Positions 1-9,021 of a stretch of 64,000 nt of DNA are shown here, piece by piece; the stretch's first letter is position 1; every line of letters starts with the position of its first letter. The notes beneath the pieces are model-generated. The model was not told the DNA's origin. It searched no databases and worked only from the letters and a program-made list of their open reading frames with translations. Position numbers and translations under genes: made by a program. Source of the stretch: Bacillus sp. FJAT-27264 (lineage in GTDB: Bacteria > Bacillota > Bacilli > Paenibacillales > Paenibacillaceae); NCBI RefSeq assembly GCF_001682855.1, contig NZ_MAQW01000033.1, positions 173,102 through 237,101 on the forward strand, in the 5' to 3' direction.

Positions 1-390
1 CCCTTATTCCCCTTAATTGCATATATTAAAGAAAAATAAGGTACAAAAATGTTCTTAATTGGGGAGTTGCCCCTCTTTTCACAATAAAGACGGCTGATGA
101 AGGGAAATATATATTGCTTTAAGTGGTTAAAATCTGTCGACATTCTACGTTCCGGTGCCAGCTTTCCTATGGAAGCTGCTTTCTGACGAGCGCTTTGCGC
201 CTACACAGTTCCGAACATCTCTGTTCGCTCATCTTTGCTTTTTGTTAATTTCTTTTGTTCGTCTTATATAGTTGGGGAGGCGAACTATTTTTCACCGTTA
301 AGAAGAGTAGCTCGTATATTTATTGTAAATGATCCCTATAAATCATACAAATTTATACATCACTCTTTAATGCACCGCCCCTGCCCATAA
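1..390. other. AT-rich intergenic region, no gene seen
   Basis: No credible reading frame is visible on either strand. Positions 31-63 hold one copy of a degenerate motif built on AATAAGGTACAAAAATG, which recurs around 44126-44300. The rest is AT-rich with no recognisable RNA motif. Confidence 0.5.
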
Positions 391-437
391 CGCAAAAAAC
401 CGCCGGGCACTATCTTTTCAGACAGTTCCAGCGGTTT
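391..437 (-). terminator. Rho-independent terminator of rodA-like gene
   Basis: The arms AAACCGCCGG (397-406) and CCAGCGGTTT (428-437) form a hairpin. Read on the minus strand it is followed by a run of six T. It lies about 50 bases after the stop codon of the minus-strand SEDS gene. Confidence 0.8.
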
Positions 438-484
438 GTAGATGTAATGATGATATGAAGCTATGCCTGCTTCGCAGGTGCTTG

Positions 485-1651
485 CTAGGAATTACTCGGA
501 TTAGGGAAATCCTCTTCTACTTCTTGTCCGTGCAAGCGCACACTCATGACAAGACCGATGCTCGCCATGTTGATAAGCAGGGAGGTTCCTCCAAAGCTGA
601 TGAACGGCAGCGTGATTCCTGTTAATGGCATCAGGCCGATGAAGGCCCCGATGTTCTCGAAGATTTGATAGAGCATCATCGCGACAATTCCGACGATCAG
701 GAATGGCCCTCCCCTATCCCTACTTTCCAGGGCAATCAATATCATTCGGTGAATCAGGATAAAGTACAGTAACAATACCAGCGCGGAACCCACGAATCCA
801 AACTCCTCGGCAATCTGCACAAAGATAGAGTCGGAATAGGTGTATGGCACACGATCCGTCTGTACGGAACTCCCTTTCATGTATCCTTCACCACTCATCC
901 CGCCGGAAGCAATAGCCAGTTTGGCATTTTTCGTATGATAACTCGCTTTAGGCGTTGCCTTGTCAGGCACAAGCCACGGATCAAAACGTTCAATCCAGTG
1001 GGAACGGCCAATATCTGTAAGGAAGACCTTGATATCGTCATGATAATGGATGTAGCTCATAATCCCGGCAATTGCCGAACTCGCAATAACAATTAACCCT
1101 ATCAAAGCATGTGTGAACTTGATATTCCCGATCCACAGCATCCCGAGCAGAATGACAAGATAAGCCAAGGCATTACCCAAGTCATTTTGCGTCATAACGA
1201 TTACAAAGGGAACTAATGTAAGCAAGGTCAGCGGTACGACGTCACGCCAGAACAATAATTTGTTCTTGTTCTTCCGGACGAGCACAGCCGCCAAAAATAG
1301 AATGAGCACGAGTTTGAACAACTCGGCAGGCTGTAGGCTCATGCCGCCCGGAAGCGACAGCCAGCCTTGCGCATTATTCTTGGTCTCGCCCATGAAGCTG
1401 ACAAGCACCAGCAAGCCGATTCCGCCCAAATATACGTATAAGGCGTACTTCACTAATATCCTATAATCGAGAAAAGTGATTCCGGCCAGCGCAATAAAGC
1501 CGATCACATAATACTTCAACATTTGGATATGGTGCCCATCGAGCTTCTCTCTCCCATGGGTAACACTGTATATGGCTGAAATGCTGACGCACATCAAAAT
1601 TAACAGAACGACTATGATGACGCCATCGATTTTTTTAATTTTCTGAAGCAT
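485..1651 (-). CDS. rodA: RodA/FtsW/SpoVE (SEDS) peptidoglycan glycosyltransferase
   Basis: This is a 388-residue polytopic membrane protein of the SEDS family, which polymerises lipid II glycan chains together with a class B penicillin-binding protein. About ten hydrophobic segments are visible. QPAELFK (107-113) and the C-terminal FGGTSLLINMASIG block (353-366) are family signatures. The catalytic aspartate of the family most likely corresponds to D274 in TYSDSIF, with the conserved AEEFG at 281-285. The start has AAGGAGG six bases upstream. It is transcribed alone, with a terminator behind it. Sequence alone does not separate RodA from the sporulation paralogue SpoVE. I favour RodA because the cytoplasmic N-terminus is short and no division genes are nearby. 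Confidence 0.85.
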   Translation of the reverse strand: MLQKIKKIDGVIIVVLLILMCVSISAIYSVTHGREKLDGHHIQMLKYYVIGFIALAGITFLDYRILVKYALYVYLGGIGLLVLVSFMGETKNNAQGWLSLPGGMSLQPAELFKLVLILFLAAVLVRKNKNKLLFWRDVVPLTLLTLVPFVIVMTQNDLGNALAYLVILLGMLWIGNIKFTHALIGLIVIASSAIAGIMSYIHYHDDIKVFLTDIGRSHWIERFDPWLVPDKATPKASYHTKNAKLAIASGGMSGEGYMKGSSVQTDRVPYTYSDSIFVQIAEEFGFVGSALVLLLYFILIHRMILIALESRDRGGPFLIVGIVAMMLYQIFENIGAFIGLMPLTGITLPFISFGGTSLLINMASIGLVMSVRLHGQEVEEDFPNPSNS

Positions 1652-1797
1652 GTTCTGCCTCCTTGCTCTCTGCTGGCTTTCGGGTACTCATCATGTACAG
1701 AACAGCCGCCATTGTCTATTGTAAGGGACGGCTCAGTAAAAATACAAATCCTTTGCAGCCAGCGGCCCCCATTGTACTTATAACAACGGTTCTCGAT

Positions 1798-2766
1798 CTA
1801 TCTGCGTAGTCCAAGCACATGACGGGGAATCCCAGCGAGATCATCTATAGTGATGATCTCGTTCCAGTGACCCGCAGCTTTCAGGAGCGCAGCCACCTGC
1901 TCTGCCTGGCCGAAGCCAAGCTCAAAGCCAATCAGGCGCGGCGGAGCCGGGAGCAGCGGGAGCTGCTCCATCATGCGGCGGTACGGGTCCAGCCCGTCCG
2001 CGCCGCCGTCGAGCGCCGTGCGCGGCTCATGGTCGCGCACCTCGCGCTGGAGCCCGGCGATGTCGCCGCCGGGAATATACGGCGGGTTGGAGACGAGAAT
2101 ATCCGTCTCCATCCCCGCGAACGGCTCGAGCAGGTCGCCGAGCCGCAGATCCACAGCCGTGCCGTGCCGCTGCGCGTTGCGCCCGGCCACGGCCAGTGCC
2201 GCCGGCGAGATGTCGCCGGCGCAGACCACCCACGCCGGCGCTTCCGCCGCCAGCGTGACAGAGATCGCTCCGCTGCCTGCGCCGATATCGACGGCGGTCA
2301 GCGGACGTGCGGCGCCTTTGGCAGGGGCGCCGCCTTCTTGCGCGGCTCCATCCGCCGCGCTGCCCTGCTGCGCCGATGCGCACAGCGCAGCAGCCGGCCA
2401 GAGCTCACCGGCGTACCGCAGGATCGCCTCTACGAGCAGTTCCGTCTCCGGCCGAGGAATTAGCACATCCGGTGTCACCTCGAAAGCCCGGCCGTAAAAT
2501 TCCTGCTCACCGATGATATACTGTACCGGCTCGCCGGAAGCACGGCGGGTAACCCCCGCCTCCCAAGCTTCCCGGACACCCGCCGGAAAAGCATCCGCCA
2601 GCGCCATATAATACGCTGCACCGGACAAGCCCAACACATGTTCCAGCAGGAGCTGGGCACTGCGCTGCGGTTCGTTACAGCCGCTGCGGCTCAAAAAAGA
2701 AGAAGCCTCCGCAAAGGCTTCCCGGATGCTTTGCACGCGAGGCATGACATATACGTCGTGTTTCAA
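1798..2766 (-). CDS. prmC: Peptide chain release factor N5-glutamine methyltransferase
   Basis: PrmC (HemK) methylates the glutamine of the GGQ motif in release factors using S-adenosylmethionine. The SAM-binding DIGAGSGAI lies at 160-168 and the substrate-binding NPPY at 227-230. The N-terminal PrmC domain covers roughly residues 1-95. The start is TTG, with AAAGGAG eight bases upstream placed inside the end of prfA, so the two genes are translationally adjacent (4-base gap) and co-transcribed. Residues 127-155 form an Ala/Gly-rich insertion between the N-terminal domain and the Rossmann fold that most homologues lack. The gene is visibly more GC-rich than its neighbours. Confidence 0.93.
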   Translation of the reverse strand: MKHDVYVMPRVQSIREAFAEASSFLSRSGCNEPQRSAQLLLEHVLGLSGAAYYMALADAFPAGVREAWEAGVTRRASGEPVQYIIGEQEFYGRAFEVTPDVLIPRPETELLVEAILRYAGELWPAAALCASAQQGSAADGAAQEGGAPAKGAARPLTAVDIGAGSGAISVTLAAEAPAWVVCAGDISPAALAVAGRNAQRHGTAVDLRLGDLLEPFAGMETDILVSNPPYIPGGDIAGLQREVRDHEPRTALDGGADGLDPYRRMMEQLPLLPAPPRLIGFELGFGQAEQVAALLKAAGHWNEIITIDDLAGIPRHVLGLRR

Positions 2767-2770
2767 AGCA

Positions 2771-3838
2771 TTATTCTCCTTTTTCCATCAATTCGGTCTG
2801 TTCTGCCAGCGACAATGCCGAGATGATGTCCGTAATCTCCCCGTTCATAACTTGCTCCAAACGGTGCAGTGTCAAGCCGATCCGGTGATCCGTCACCCGG
2901 CTTTGCGGGAAGTTGTACGTACGAATACGCTCACTTCGGTCGCCAGTTCCGACTTTGCTTCTGCGCTCTCCGGCATACTTCGCTTCTTCCTCTTGGCGCT
3001 TCATGTCAGAGATGCGAGCGCGAAGAACTTGCAACGCTTTCTCCTTATTGGAGTTCTGCGATTTGCCGTCCTGACAGGTAGCCACGATGCCTGTTGGCAC
3101 GTGAGTTACACGAACTGCAGACTTCGTTGTATTAACGGACTGACCACCTGCTCCACTGGAACAGAAGGTATCCACACGAATGTCTTTGTCATGGATTTCA
3201 ATTTCAAAATCCTCAGCTTCCGGCATTACGGCTACCGTCGAAGTAGATGTATGGATACGTCCGCCTGATTCTGTGGTTGGAATACGTTGTACGCGATGCG
3301 CGCCACTTTCGTATTTCATTTTGCTATAAGCACCCCGGCCGTTAATAAGGAAAATAACTTCCTTAAATCCGCCAAGGTCATTCGCACTAACATCCATCAG
3401 TTCAATACGCCAGCCTTGTGTATCAGCATAACGCGTGTACATCCGGTAAAGATCAGATGCAAACAGAGCCGCTTCATCTCCGCCGGCAGCGCCGCGGATT
3501 TCCACGATTACGTTCTTATCATCATTAGGATCTTTAGGCAGCAGCAGAACGCGGATTTTCTCCTCCAGATCAACCTGGCGCGACGATAGGTCATCGATCT
3601 CCATCTTGACCATTTCTTTCATTTCATCGTCCAGCTTCTCAGCCTGCATCATTTTGGCGGCTTCCAGCTCTTCCATTACATTTTTATATTCAGCATAAGC
3701 CTCATAAGCGGGCTGCAGATCAGATTGTTCTTTGGAATAATCCCTCAGTTTCTTACTGTCGTTTGCAACATCCGGATCACAAAGCAGTTCACTGAGTTTC
3801 TCATAGCGGTCCGCCAAGGATTGCAATCGGTCCAACAA
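2771..3838 (-). CDS. prfA: Peptide chain release factor 1
   Basis: RF1 recognises UAA and UAG and triggers peptide release on the ribosome. The catalytic GGQ is at 231-233. The stop-recognition PxT motif reads PTT (187-189), which fits RF1 and not RF2 (SPF). The 355-residue length is normal. The start is TTG preceded by AGGAGAGGTG with a seven-base gap. It is the first gene of a prfA-prmC operon, so the substrate and its modifying enzyme are made together. Confidence 0.97.
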   Translation of the reverse strand: MLDRLQSLADRYEKLSELLCDPDVANDSKKLRDYSKEQSDLQPAYEAYAEYKNVMEELEAAKMMQAEKLDDEMKEMVKMEIDDLSSRQVDLEEKIRVLLLPKDPNDDKNVIVEIRGAAGGDEAALFASDLYRMYTRYADTQGWRIELMDVSANDLGGFKEVIFLINGRGAYSKMKYESGAHRVQRIPTTESGGRIHTSTSTVAVMPEAEDFEIEIHDKDIRVDTFCSSGAGGQSVNTTKSAVRVTHVPTGIVATCQDGKSQNSNKEKALQVLRARISDMKRQEEEAKYAGERRSKVGTGDRSERIRTYNFPQSRVTDHRIGLTLHRLEQVMNGEITDIISALSLAEQTELMEKGE

Positions 3839-3999
3839 GGGAATTCACCTCTCCTAATTCAAAGTTCAATACCTTTCAAGCGTACTAAATGTCGGTAAAT
3901 CAAAGATGATACACGACTTTATATTATACCACCGATCCTCGCAGTTGGCTACACTTCACTTCGCCGAGAGCCGGCATGATACTAAGATATTTTCTATAT

Positions 4000-4043
4000 A
4001 AAAAGGGGACAGCCAGGAAAAACACCACCCTCCAAGCTGTCCT
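4000..4043 (-). terminator. Terminator downstream of ychF
   Basis: GGACAGC (4007-4013) pairs with GCTGTCC (4036-4042). On the minus strand the hairpin is followed by CCCCTTTTT. It sits 26 bases past the ychF stop. Confidence 0.75.
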
Positions 4044-4068
4044 TTATTATAAATAGGCCTCTGCTTCC

Positions 4069-5169
4069 TTATACGTTGAAGCGGAAATGCATTACGTCGC
4101 CGTCCTGCACCAGATATTCCTTACCTTCCAGACGAAGCTGTCCGCGTTCCTTGGCACCGTTCATCGAACCTGCCGCTACCAGATCGTTGTAAGCAACTAC
4201 TTCTGCACGGATGAACCCGCGCTCAAAGTCGGTATGGATAACACCAGCTGCTCCTGGTGCTTTAGTTCCTTTACGGATGGTCCAAGCACGAACCTCCTGA
4301 ACGCCCGCCGTGAAGTACGTGTACAGACCCAGCAATCGGTAAGCGGCTTTGATCAGACGGTTTAGTCCGGATTCTTCCAGACCCAGTTCCTCCAGGAACA
4401 TCGCCTTGTCCTCGCCTTCCAGCTCGGCAATCTCCGCTTCTACCTTGGCACTGATCGGCACAACTTCCGCGTTCTCGGAAGCAGCAAAATCACGTACCTG
4501 CTGCACGTATGGATTGTTATCTGCACTAGCCACTTCCTCTTCGCTGACATTGGCCGCATATAATACCGGCTTCTGTGTCAACAGGTGAAGGTCGCGGATA
4601 ATCAGACGCTCGTCCTCAGTCAATTCTACACTGCGGACAGGCTTATCGTTATACAAAGCTTCCTTGATACGCTCCAGAAGTTCAACCTCCTGTGCGTATT
4701 TCTTGTCTCCGCCCTTAATGTTCTTACGGGAACGCTCAATCCGCTTATCCACGCTCTCCAGATCGGCAAGAATCAGCTCCAGATTAATGGTCTGAATATC
4801 ACTGATCGGGTTCACCTTTCCGTCGACATGCGTAACGTTCTCATCTTCGAAGCAGCGTACGACATGGACGATCGCATCCACTTCACGGATGTGAGCCAGG
4901 AACTTGTTGCCAAGCCCTTCGCCTTTACTCGCACCGCGCACGAGGCCTGCAATATCCACAAATTCAAACGCGGTTGGAACCGTTTTGTTCGGCTGAACCA
5001 GCTCGGTCAGCTTGTCCAGACGCTCATCCGGGACTTCCACCACGCCAACGTTCGGGTCAATGGTACAGAATGGGTAGTTCGCGGATTCTGCACCCGCTTG
5101 TGTGATAGCATTAAACAATGTGGATTTCCCTACGTTAGGAAGCCCGACGATCCCTGCTTTCAAAGCCAT
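4069..5169 (-). CDS. ychF: Redox-regulated ATPase YchF (Obg-related)
   Basis: YchF is a universally conserved Obg-family P-loop NTPase that prefers ATP and associates with ribosomes. The G1 loop GLPNVGKST is at 9-17 and the G3-like VDIAGLV at 71-77. The G4 position reads NVSE (207-210) in place of NKxD, the known hallmark of ATP preference. A coiled-coil segment (about 130-175) and a C-terminal TGS domain (about 280-366) follow. Length 366 is typical. It is monocistronic with a terminator directly behind. Confidence 0.96.
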   Translation of the reverse strand: MALKAGIVGLPNVGKSTLFNAITQAGAESANYPFCTIDPNVGVVEVPDERLDKLTELVQPNKTVPTAFEFVDIAGLVRGASKGEGLGNKFLAHIREVDAIVHVVRCFEDENVTHVDGKVNPISDIQTINLELILADLESVDKRIERSRKNIKGGDKKYAQEVELLERIKEALYNDKPVRSVELTEDERLIIRDLHLLTQKPVLYAANVSEEEVASADNNPYVQQVRDFAASENAEVVPISAKVEAEIAELEGEDKAMFLEELGLEESGLNRLIKAAYRLLGLYTYFTAGVQEVRAWTIRKGTKAPGAAGVIHTDFERGFIRAEVVAYNDLVAAGSMNGAKERGQLRLEGKEYLVQDGDVMHFRFNV

Positions 5170-5317
5170 TTATATGACAACTCCTATTTTCAGTTGATTT
5201 TGGAACAGATCACCGATAAGTCGAACGATCTAAACCATTATATATTAGAACAAATGGTCCAGCAACACTGGATATCAAGGGAAAGAGCATTTGTACATTC
5301 ATGGATTGACCACGTAT

Positions 5318-5809
5318 CTATGACCCGCCCTCTTCTAACTTCAGCTCTTTGGACATGGAGATGTCCGTAATGATGTAGCCCATTTTCTTGTACAGTTCAA
5401 ACGCCCGAGTATTCTGGCCGAAGACATGCAGACCGATCTTGGTGACTCCCATCTTGCGTGCTTCTTCATCTAATGCCTGCATAGTCAGTTTGCCGTAGCC
5501 TTTACCTTGATAAGGCTCAAAAATGTAAATATCATAAATGAAGGCTTCCCGCCCGCCGCGACCTTCGGTCACATTGAACCAGATATACCCGATTGACTCC
5601 TCAACTTCCTCATGAACTACCGAATAAAGGTATGCACCTTCTGTATGCAGCCCGCTTGGCAGAAAGCGGGTCATCGCTTCTTGAGACAGCTTAAGGGCAT
5701 TATCCGGGTCCCAAGCTCCTGATTTTACCTTGTCAGCAGCATACTCCCTGGTAGATTGGCTTAAAAAGAATTGAAAGGTCGACTCGTCCATTTGAAGAAG
5801 TTTGATCAT
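5318..5809 (-). CDS. GNAT family N-acetyltransferase
   Basis: A 163-residue single-domain GNAT protein. The acetyl-CoA binding loop is PYQGKGYGKL (about 112-121), preceded by the beta-4 strand IYIFE and followed by the family's GLHVFGQNTRAFELYKKMGY segment. These proteins transfer acetyl groups to amines of small molecules or protein N-termini, and the substrate cannot be inferred here. The upstream neighbour on the strand is the IPP isomerase gene (41-base gap), so they may be co-transcribed. Confidence 0.85.
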   Translation of the reverse strand: MIKLLQMDESTFQFFLSQSTREYAADKVKSGAWDPDNALKLSQEAMTRFLPSGLHTEGAYLYSVVHEEVEESIGYIWFNVTEGRGGREAFIYDIYIFEPYQGKGYGKLTMQALDEEARKMGVTKIGLHVFGQNTRAFELYKKMGYIITDISMSKELKLEEGGS

Positions 5810-5850
5810 ATCATTAATTCCTTCCCAAAATCAGTATTCTTGGTGACCGC

Positions 5851-6966
5851 CTACTTCCGTAGCAAGCGGGGCGTACCTCGCAGCGCGCTTAGATCTGGCG
5901 CGCCAATACCGAACATCGCAGTGCGCAGCTCCAGCTCCACCTGAGCCAAAGCATTGTCCAGCGCGGTCTCCGATTCCACAGCAGGGCCAAGCAGGTTGCG
6001 GCCGAAGCCCGCCAGATCGGCGCCTAGCGCCAGCGCCTTGGCGGCATCCACGCCGTGCCGGAGTCCACCGCTCCCGATCAGGGCGCCATGCGGAGCTGCC
6101 GCCCGAACATCAGCGATGCTTTCAGCCGTAGGAATGCCCCAATCGGCGAAAGCCTCCGCCGCGGCCCGTCGCACAGGATCGGTGCTACGGAACTTCTCTA
6201 CCTGGCTCCAGGAGGTTCCGCCAGCCCCCGCTACATCGATGAAGGCAACACCGGCATTGTACAACCGGACCGCGGTCTCACCATCGATGCCCCAGCCCAC
6301 CTCTTTGACGCCTACAGGCACGGTAAGTTCCTGGCAGAGCCTCTCAATCTTCGGCAGCAGCGCAGCAAATCCAGTGTTCCCCTCCGGCTGGAACACCTCT
6401 TGAAGGCCGTTCAGGTGCAACACGAGCCAATCTGCACCAGCTATCTCCACCGCCCGCTGACATTCGTCCACACCAAAGCCGTACGATAACTGGACAGCTC
6501 CAATATTAGCAATGACCGGAATGCCGGGCGCCTTGTCCCGTACACGGAAGGTCGACGCCAGCTCGGAACGTTCCACAGCGGCCCGGACCGATCCTACGCC
6601 AAGACACCAGCCGCGCCGCTCGGCCGCTTCCGCCAGCCGGGCATTGATGGCGCCAGTAGCAGCGCTACCCCCGGTCATGGAACTGATCAGCAGCGGGGTG
6701 CGCAGCTTTTTACCCAGAAATACAGTGTCCAGAGAGATGCCGTCAAAATCCAGCTCGGGGAGAGCATTATGCCGGAAACGATAATGCTCAAAGCCTGTCG
6801 TAATCCCGCTCCCTCCTACCTCCTCATTAAGGCATAGGCGTACATGTTCAATTTTACGTTCTCCGGTTCTAGAATCCGGCAGCAGTGACTTGCTTCCATC
6901 GGGCTGAAGACCGTCCCCGGAATCCGCCTTTGAGAAGCTCTGCATATTCTGTGATGTATGGTTCAT
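5851..6966 (-). CDS. fni: Type 2 isopentenyl-diphosphate delta-isomerase
   Basis: This FMN- and NADPH-dependent enzyme interconverts isopentenyl and dimethylallyl diphosphate for isoprenoid synthesis. Family signatures seen are RFRHNALPELDF near the N-terminus, SSMTGGS (about 93-99), LGVGSVRAA and the FMN-phosphate loops GAGGTSW and SGGLRHG. At 371 residues it is slightly longer than usual because of a polar N-terminal extension of about 35 residues. The start carries a G-rich ribosome binding site. A TATAAT candidate lies upstream. Confidence 0.94.
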   Translation of the reverse strand: MNHTSQNMQSFSKADSGDGLQPDGSKSLLPDSRTGERKIEHVRLCLNEEVGGSGITTGFEHYRFRHNALPELDFDGISLDTVFLGKKLRTPLLISSMTGGSAATGAINARLAEAAERRGWCLGVGSVRAAVERSELASTFRVRDKAPGIPVIANIGAVQLSYGFGVDECQRAVEIAGADWLVLHLNGLQEVFQPEGNTGFAALLPKIERLCQELTVPVGVKEVGWGIDGETAVRLYNAGVAFIDVAGAGGTSWSQVEKFRSTDPVRRAAAEAFADWGIPTAESIADVRAAAPHGALIGSGGLRHGVDAAKALALGADLAGFGRNLLGPAVESETALDNALAQVELELRTAMFGIGAPDLSALRGTPRLLRK

Positions 6967-7038
6967 GGTGTCGCCCCCCGTTTCTCACTCTATTAAACGA
7001 CTGTTGTCAGCCGAGACATCTTCTTGACAGTTAGATTC

Positions 7039-7070
7039 ATTATAACACATCCCTGTAGCTGAATTTACAA
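7039..7070 (-). promoter_or_regulatory. Candidate sigma-A promoter of fni
   Basis: On the minus strand TTGTAA (7065-7070) and TATAAT (7039-7044) are separated by 20 bases, longer than ideal. The -10 box has a TGn extension (TGTTATAAT) that could compensate. The interval 6967-7268 contains nothing else that I recognise. Confidence 0.35.
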
Positions 7071-7268
7071 TAAGAGGATATGAGGCGGACAAGGGATAGC
7101 GACCCGGTCTTTCTGGAAAACTGAACCCATCGTCTTCTTTCGTCAGTGGCGGTTACGAATCTGGCGGCTGCTTCAGGTACCCTTGAATGGCGGTAATAGG
7201 TGGGGTGGAATACCGGATCTCACACATTCGGGTATAGGATGTTCAGAATACTTTCAGGAGGAACGTTA

Positions 7269-8801
7269 ATGAGCCCAGGCCGCAAAGCCTTTCGTCCGCA
7301 ACCGCCACCTTTAGCAAATAAGCAATCTATACAAATCACCAATAAACAACGAAAGCATCCCCTCTGGCTTTGGATAGCAGCGCTTTTCACCCTGTTGATC
7401 CTTTGGCTGACTGCCGTTATGATCTACCAGACCCACAAACCCCTGCCGCCCGGTCTTTCTTATGAAAGCCCCTCATACAAGGTTAACCAAGTACATTTTT
7501 GGTATGACTTGACCCATGCGGATGGTACGGAAAACGGCTCACAGAAGGAACAAATTCTGCCGCGCATTCTCCAGATCATCGAAGAGTCCCGGGCGTTCCT
7601 GGTGGTCGACATGTTTCTCTTCAGCAATTACACACATAAGGGTCAGTATTTCCCGCCCATCAGCAAAATGCTCACAGATAAGTTACTCGCCCAGAAGGCC
7701 GCCTACCCCGAAATGGAGATTGTGTTTATTACTGACGAAGTTAATACCAATTACAATTCTGCTCCCAACCCGCTGCTACAAGAGATGAAAGCTGCCGGCA
7801 TAACGGTAATCATGACAGATGTTGATAAACTAAGGGATTCCACACCCGTATATTCTGCCATCTGGCGCACCTTCATTCAGTGGTTCGGGCAATCCGGCAA
7901 GGGGTGGATTCCGAATCTGATGGCCAGTAACGGTCCGAAGATCACCGCCCGCTCTTATTTGAAGCTCTTGAATGTTAAGGCTAATCACCGCAAGCTAATT
8001 ATGAATGAAACAACGGCACTGATATCCTCGGGGAATATACATGATGCCAGCGCCTACAACTCCAATATCGCACTGGAGGTTCAGGGTCCCATTCTCGCCG
8101 ACATTTTGCAGACCGAGCAAGCCGCAGCCCATCTTTCTGGTACAGGACCCTTGTTACGGCAGGAACCCGTATTTTCTCAATCCAATGAGGGAAGCGCCGG
8201 GGAACATCTTGAAGTCCGATATCTGACAGAGGGTAAAATCTATAAGTATACACTGGAAGCCATCTCCTCTGCCGGACAAGGCGACACCGTATGGATGGGC
8301 ATGTTCTACTTGGCCGACGATAAGATCATTAAGGCGCTGCTGGGAGCGTCAAAACGTGGCGCTACCGTCCGGTTACTGCTGGACCCCAATCAGAATGCGT
8401 TCGGCAGAGATAAAATCGGTATCCCCAATCGGCCTGTAGCCATGGATTTGAACCGTCGTTCAGACGGAAAGATCTCCATCCGTTGGTACAATACGACGAA
8501 GGAGCAGTATCATGCCAAGCTGCTTTTTGTCGCCAAGGAAACTGGCAGGTCCGTCATCCTGGGTGGATCTAGCAACTTTACGGCCCGAAACCTCGATGAT
8601 TACAATCTGGAGAATAACCTGTGGGTAACCGTGCAGCGGGATCAGCCGCTATACGCTGAGATGGAGGCTTATTTCACCCGCCTGTGGAATAACGACGGCG
8701 CAGCTTACAGTCTCCCCCTTGATACCTACCAAAGCGGGGCCACGTGGATCAAGTACATAGTGTTCCGCGTGCAGAAATTCATCGGGTTCACCACTTTTTG
8801 A
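7269..8801 (+). CDS. Membrane-anchored phospholipase D-like protein with degenerate HKD motifs
   Basis: The start at 7269 is chosen because AGGAGG lies at 7256-7261, seven bases upstream. An upstream in-frame GTG at 7200 has no such site. The product is about 510 residues: a polar N-terminus, one membrane segment (WLWIAALFTLLILWLTAV) and two PLD-type repeats. The first reads NHRKLIMNE (HxKx4E in place of HxKx4D) followed by SSGN. The second reads HAKLLFVA followed by GGSSN, with no aspartate at the expected place. The fold therefore looks like PLD, but phosphatidyltransferase activity is doubtful. It converges on the cardiolipin synthase gene downstream. A lipid-related or nuclease-like role is possible but unproven. 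Confidence 0.8.
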   Translation: MSPGRKAFRPQPPPLANKQSIQITNKQRKHPLWLWIAALFTLLILWLTAVMIYQTHKPLPPGLSYESPSYKVNQVHFWYDLTHADGTENGSQKEQILPRILQIIEESRAFLVVDMFLFSNYTHKGQYFPPISKMLTDKLLAQKAAYPEMEIVFITDEVNTNYNSAPNPLLQEMKAAGITVIMTDVDKLRDSTPVYSAIWRTFIQWFGQSGKGWIPNLMASNGPKITARSYLKLLNVKANHRKLIMNETTALISSGNIHDASAYNSNIALEVQGPILADILQTEQAAAHLSGTGPLLRQEPVFSQSNEGSAGEHLEVRYLTEGKIYKYTLEAISSAGQGDTVWMGMFYLADDKIIKALLGASKRGATVRLLLDPNQNAFGRDKIGIPNRPVAMDLNRRSDGKISIRWYNTTKEQYHAKLLFVAKETGRSVILGGSSNFTARNLDDYNLENNLWVTVQRDQPLYAEMEAYFTRLWNNDGAAYSLPLDTYQSGATWIKYIVFRVQKFIGFTTF

Positions 8802-8839
8802 ATAGATCCTGACACAAGTAGAACCGGATTCTTATATTT

Positions 8840-8958
8840 GAAGCCATTTCATAAATCCATAAGTGAGCGTCTAATCATCGATATCTAGTTGTACACGGTT
8901 AAGGTTTAACTAGATATTGTACCTATTCGGATTGAAATCCGCATTATGAAATGGATTC
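8840..8958 (+). repeat. 119-bp structured repeat, copy A
   Basis: This element matches the reverse complement of 49101-49219 over exactly 119 bases with 12 differences by eye. Its ends pair (GAAGCCATTTCAT with ATGAAATGGATTC). A perfect ten-pair inner helix forms between ATATCTAGTT (8881-8890) and AACTAGATAT. A small CGGAT-TGAA-ATCCG hairpin near the 3' side is identical in both copies. It has no reading frame and lies between two convergent genes. Confidence 0.85.
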
Positions 8959-8963
8959 ATTTT

Positions 8964-9010
8964 CAAAAAAACCACTTGGAGCACCTTACCATAAGGCATC
9001 CAAGTGGTTT
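8964..9010 (-). terminator. Bidirectional terminator between PLD-like gene and cls
   Basis: AAACCACTTGGA (8969-8980) pairs perfectly with TCCAAGTGGTTT (8999-9010), with a smaller CCTTA/TAAGG hairpin in the loop. On the minus strand a run of T follows, which suits cls. On the plus strand TTTATTATT follows. Confidence 0.85.
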
Positions 9011-9021
9011 ATTATTCTATC

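Noticed and set aside
1819..2497. Plus-strand frames opposite prmC
   Set aside because: GC-rich shadow frames of prmC with no ribosome binding site. prmC has clear catalytic motifs.
8840..8958. Simple transcription terminator
   Set aside because: A separate perfect terminator lies at 8964-9010. The 119-bp element has no T-run and has a near-identical copy elsewhere.
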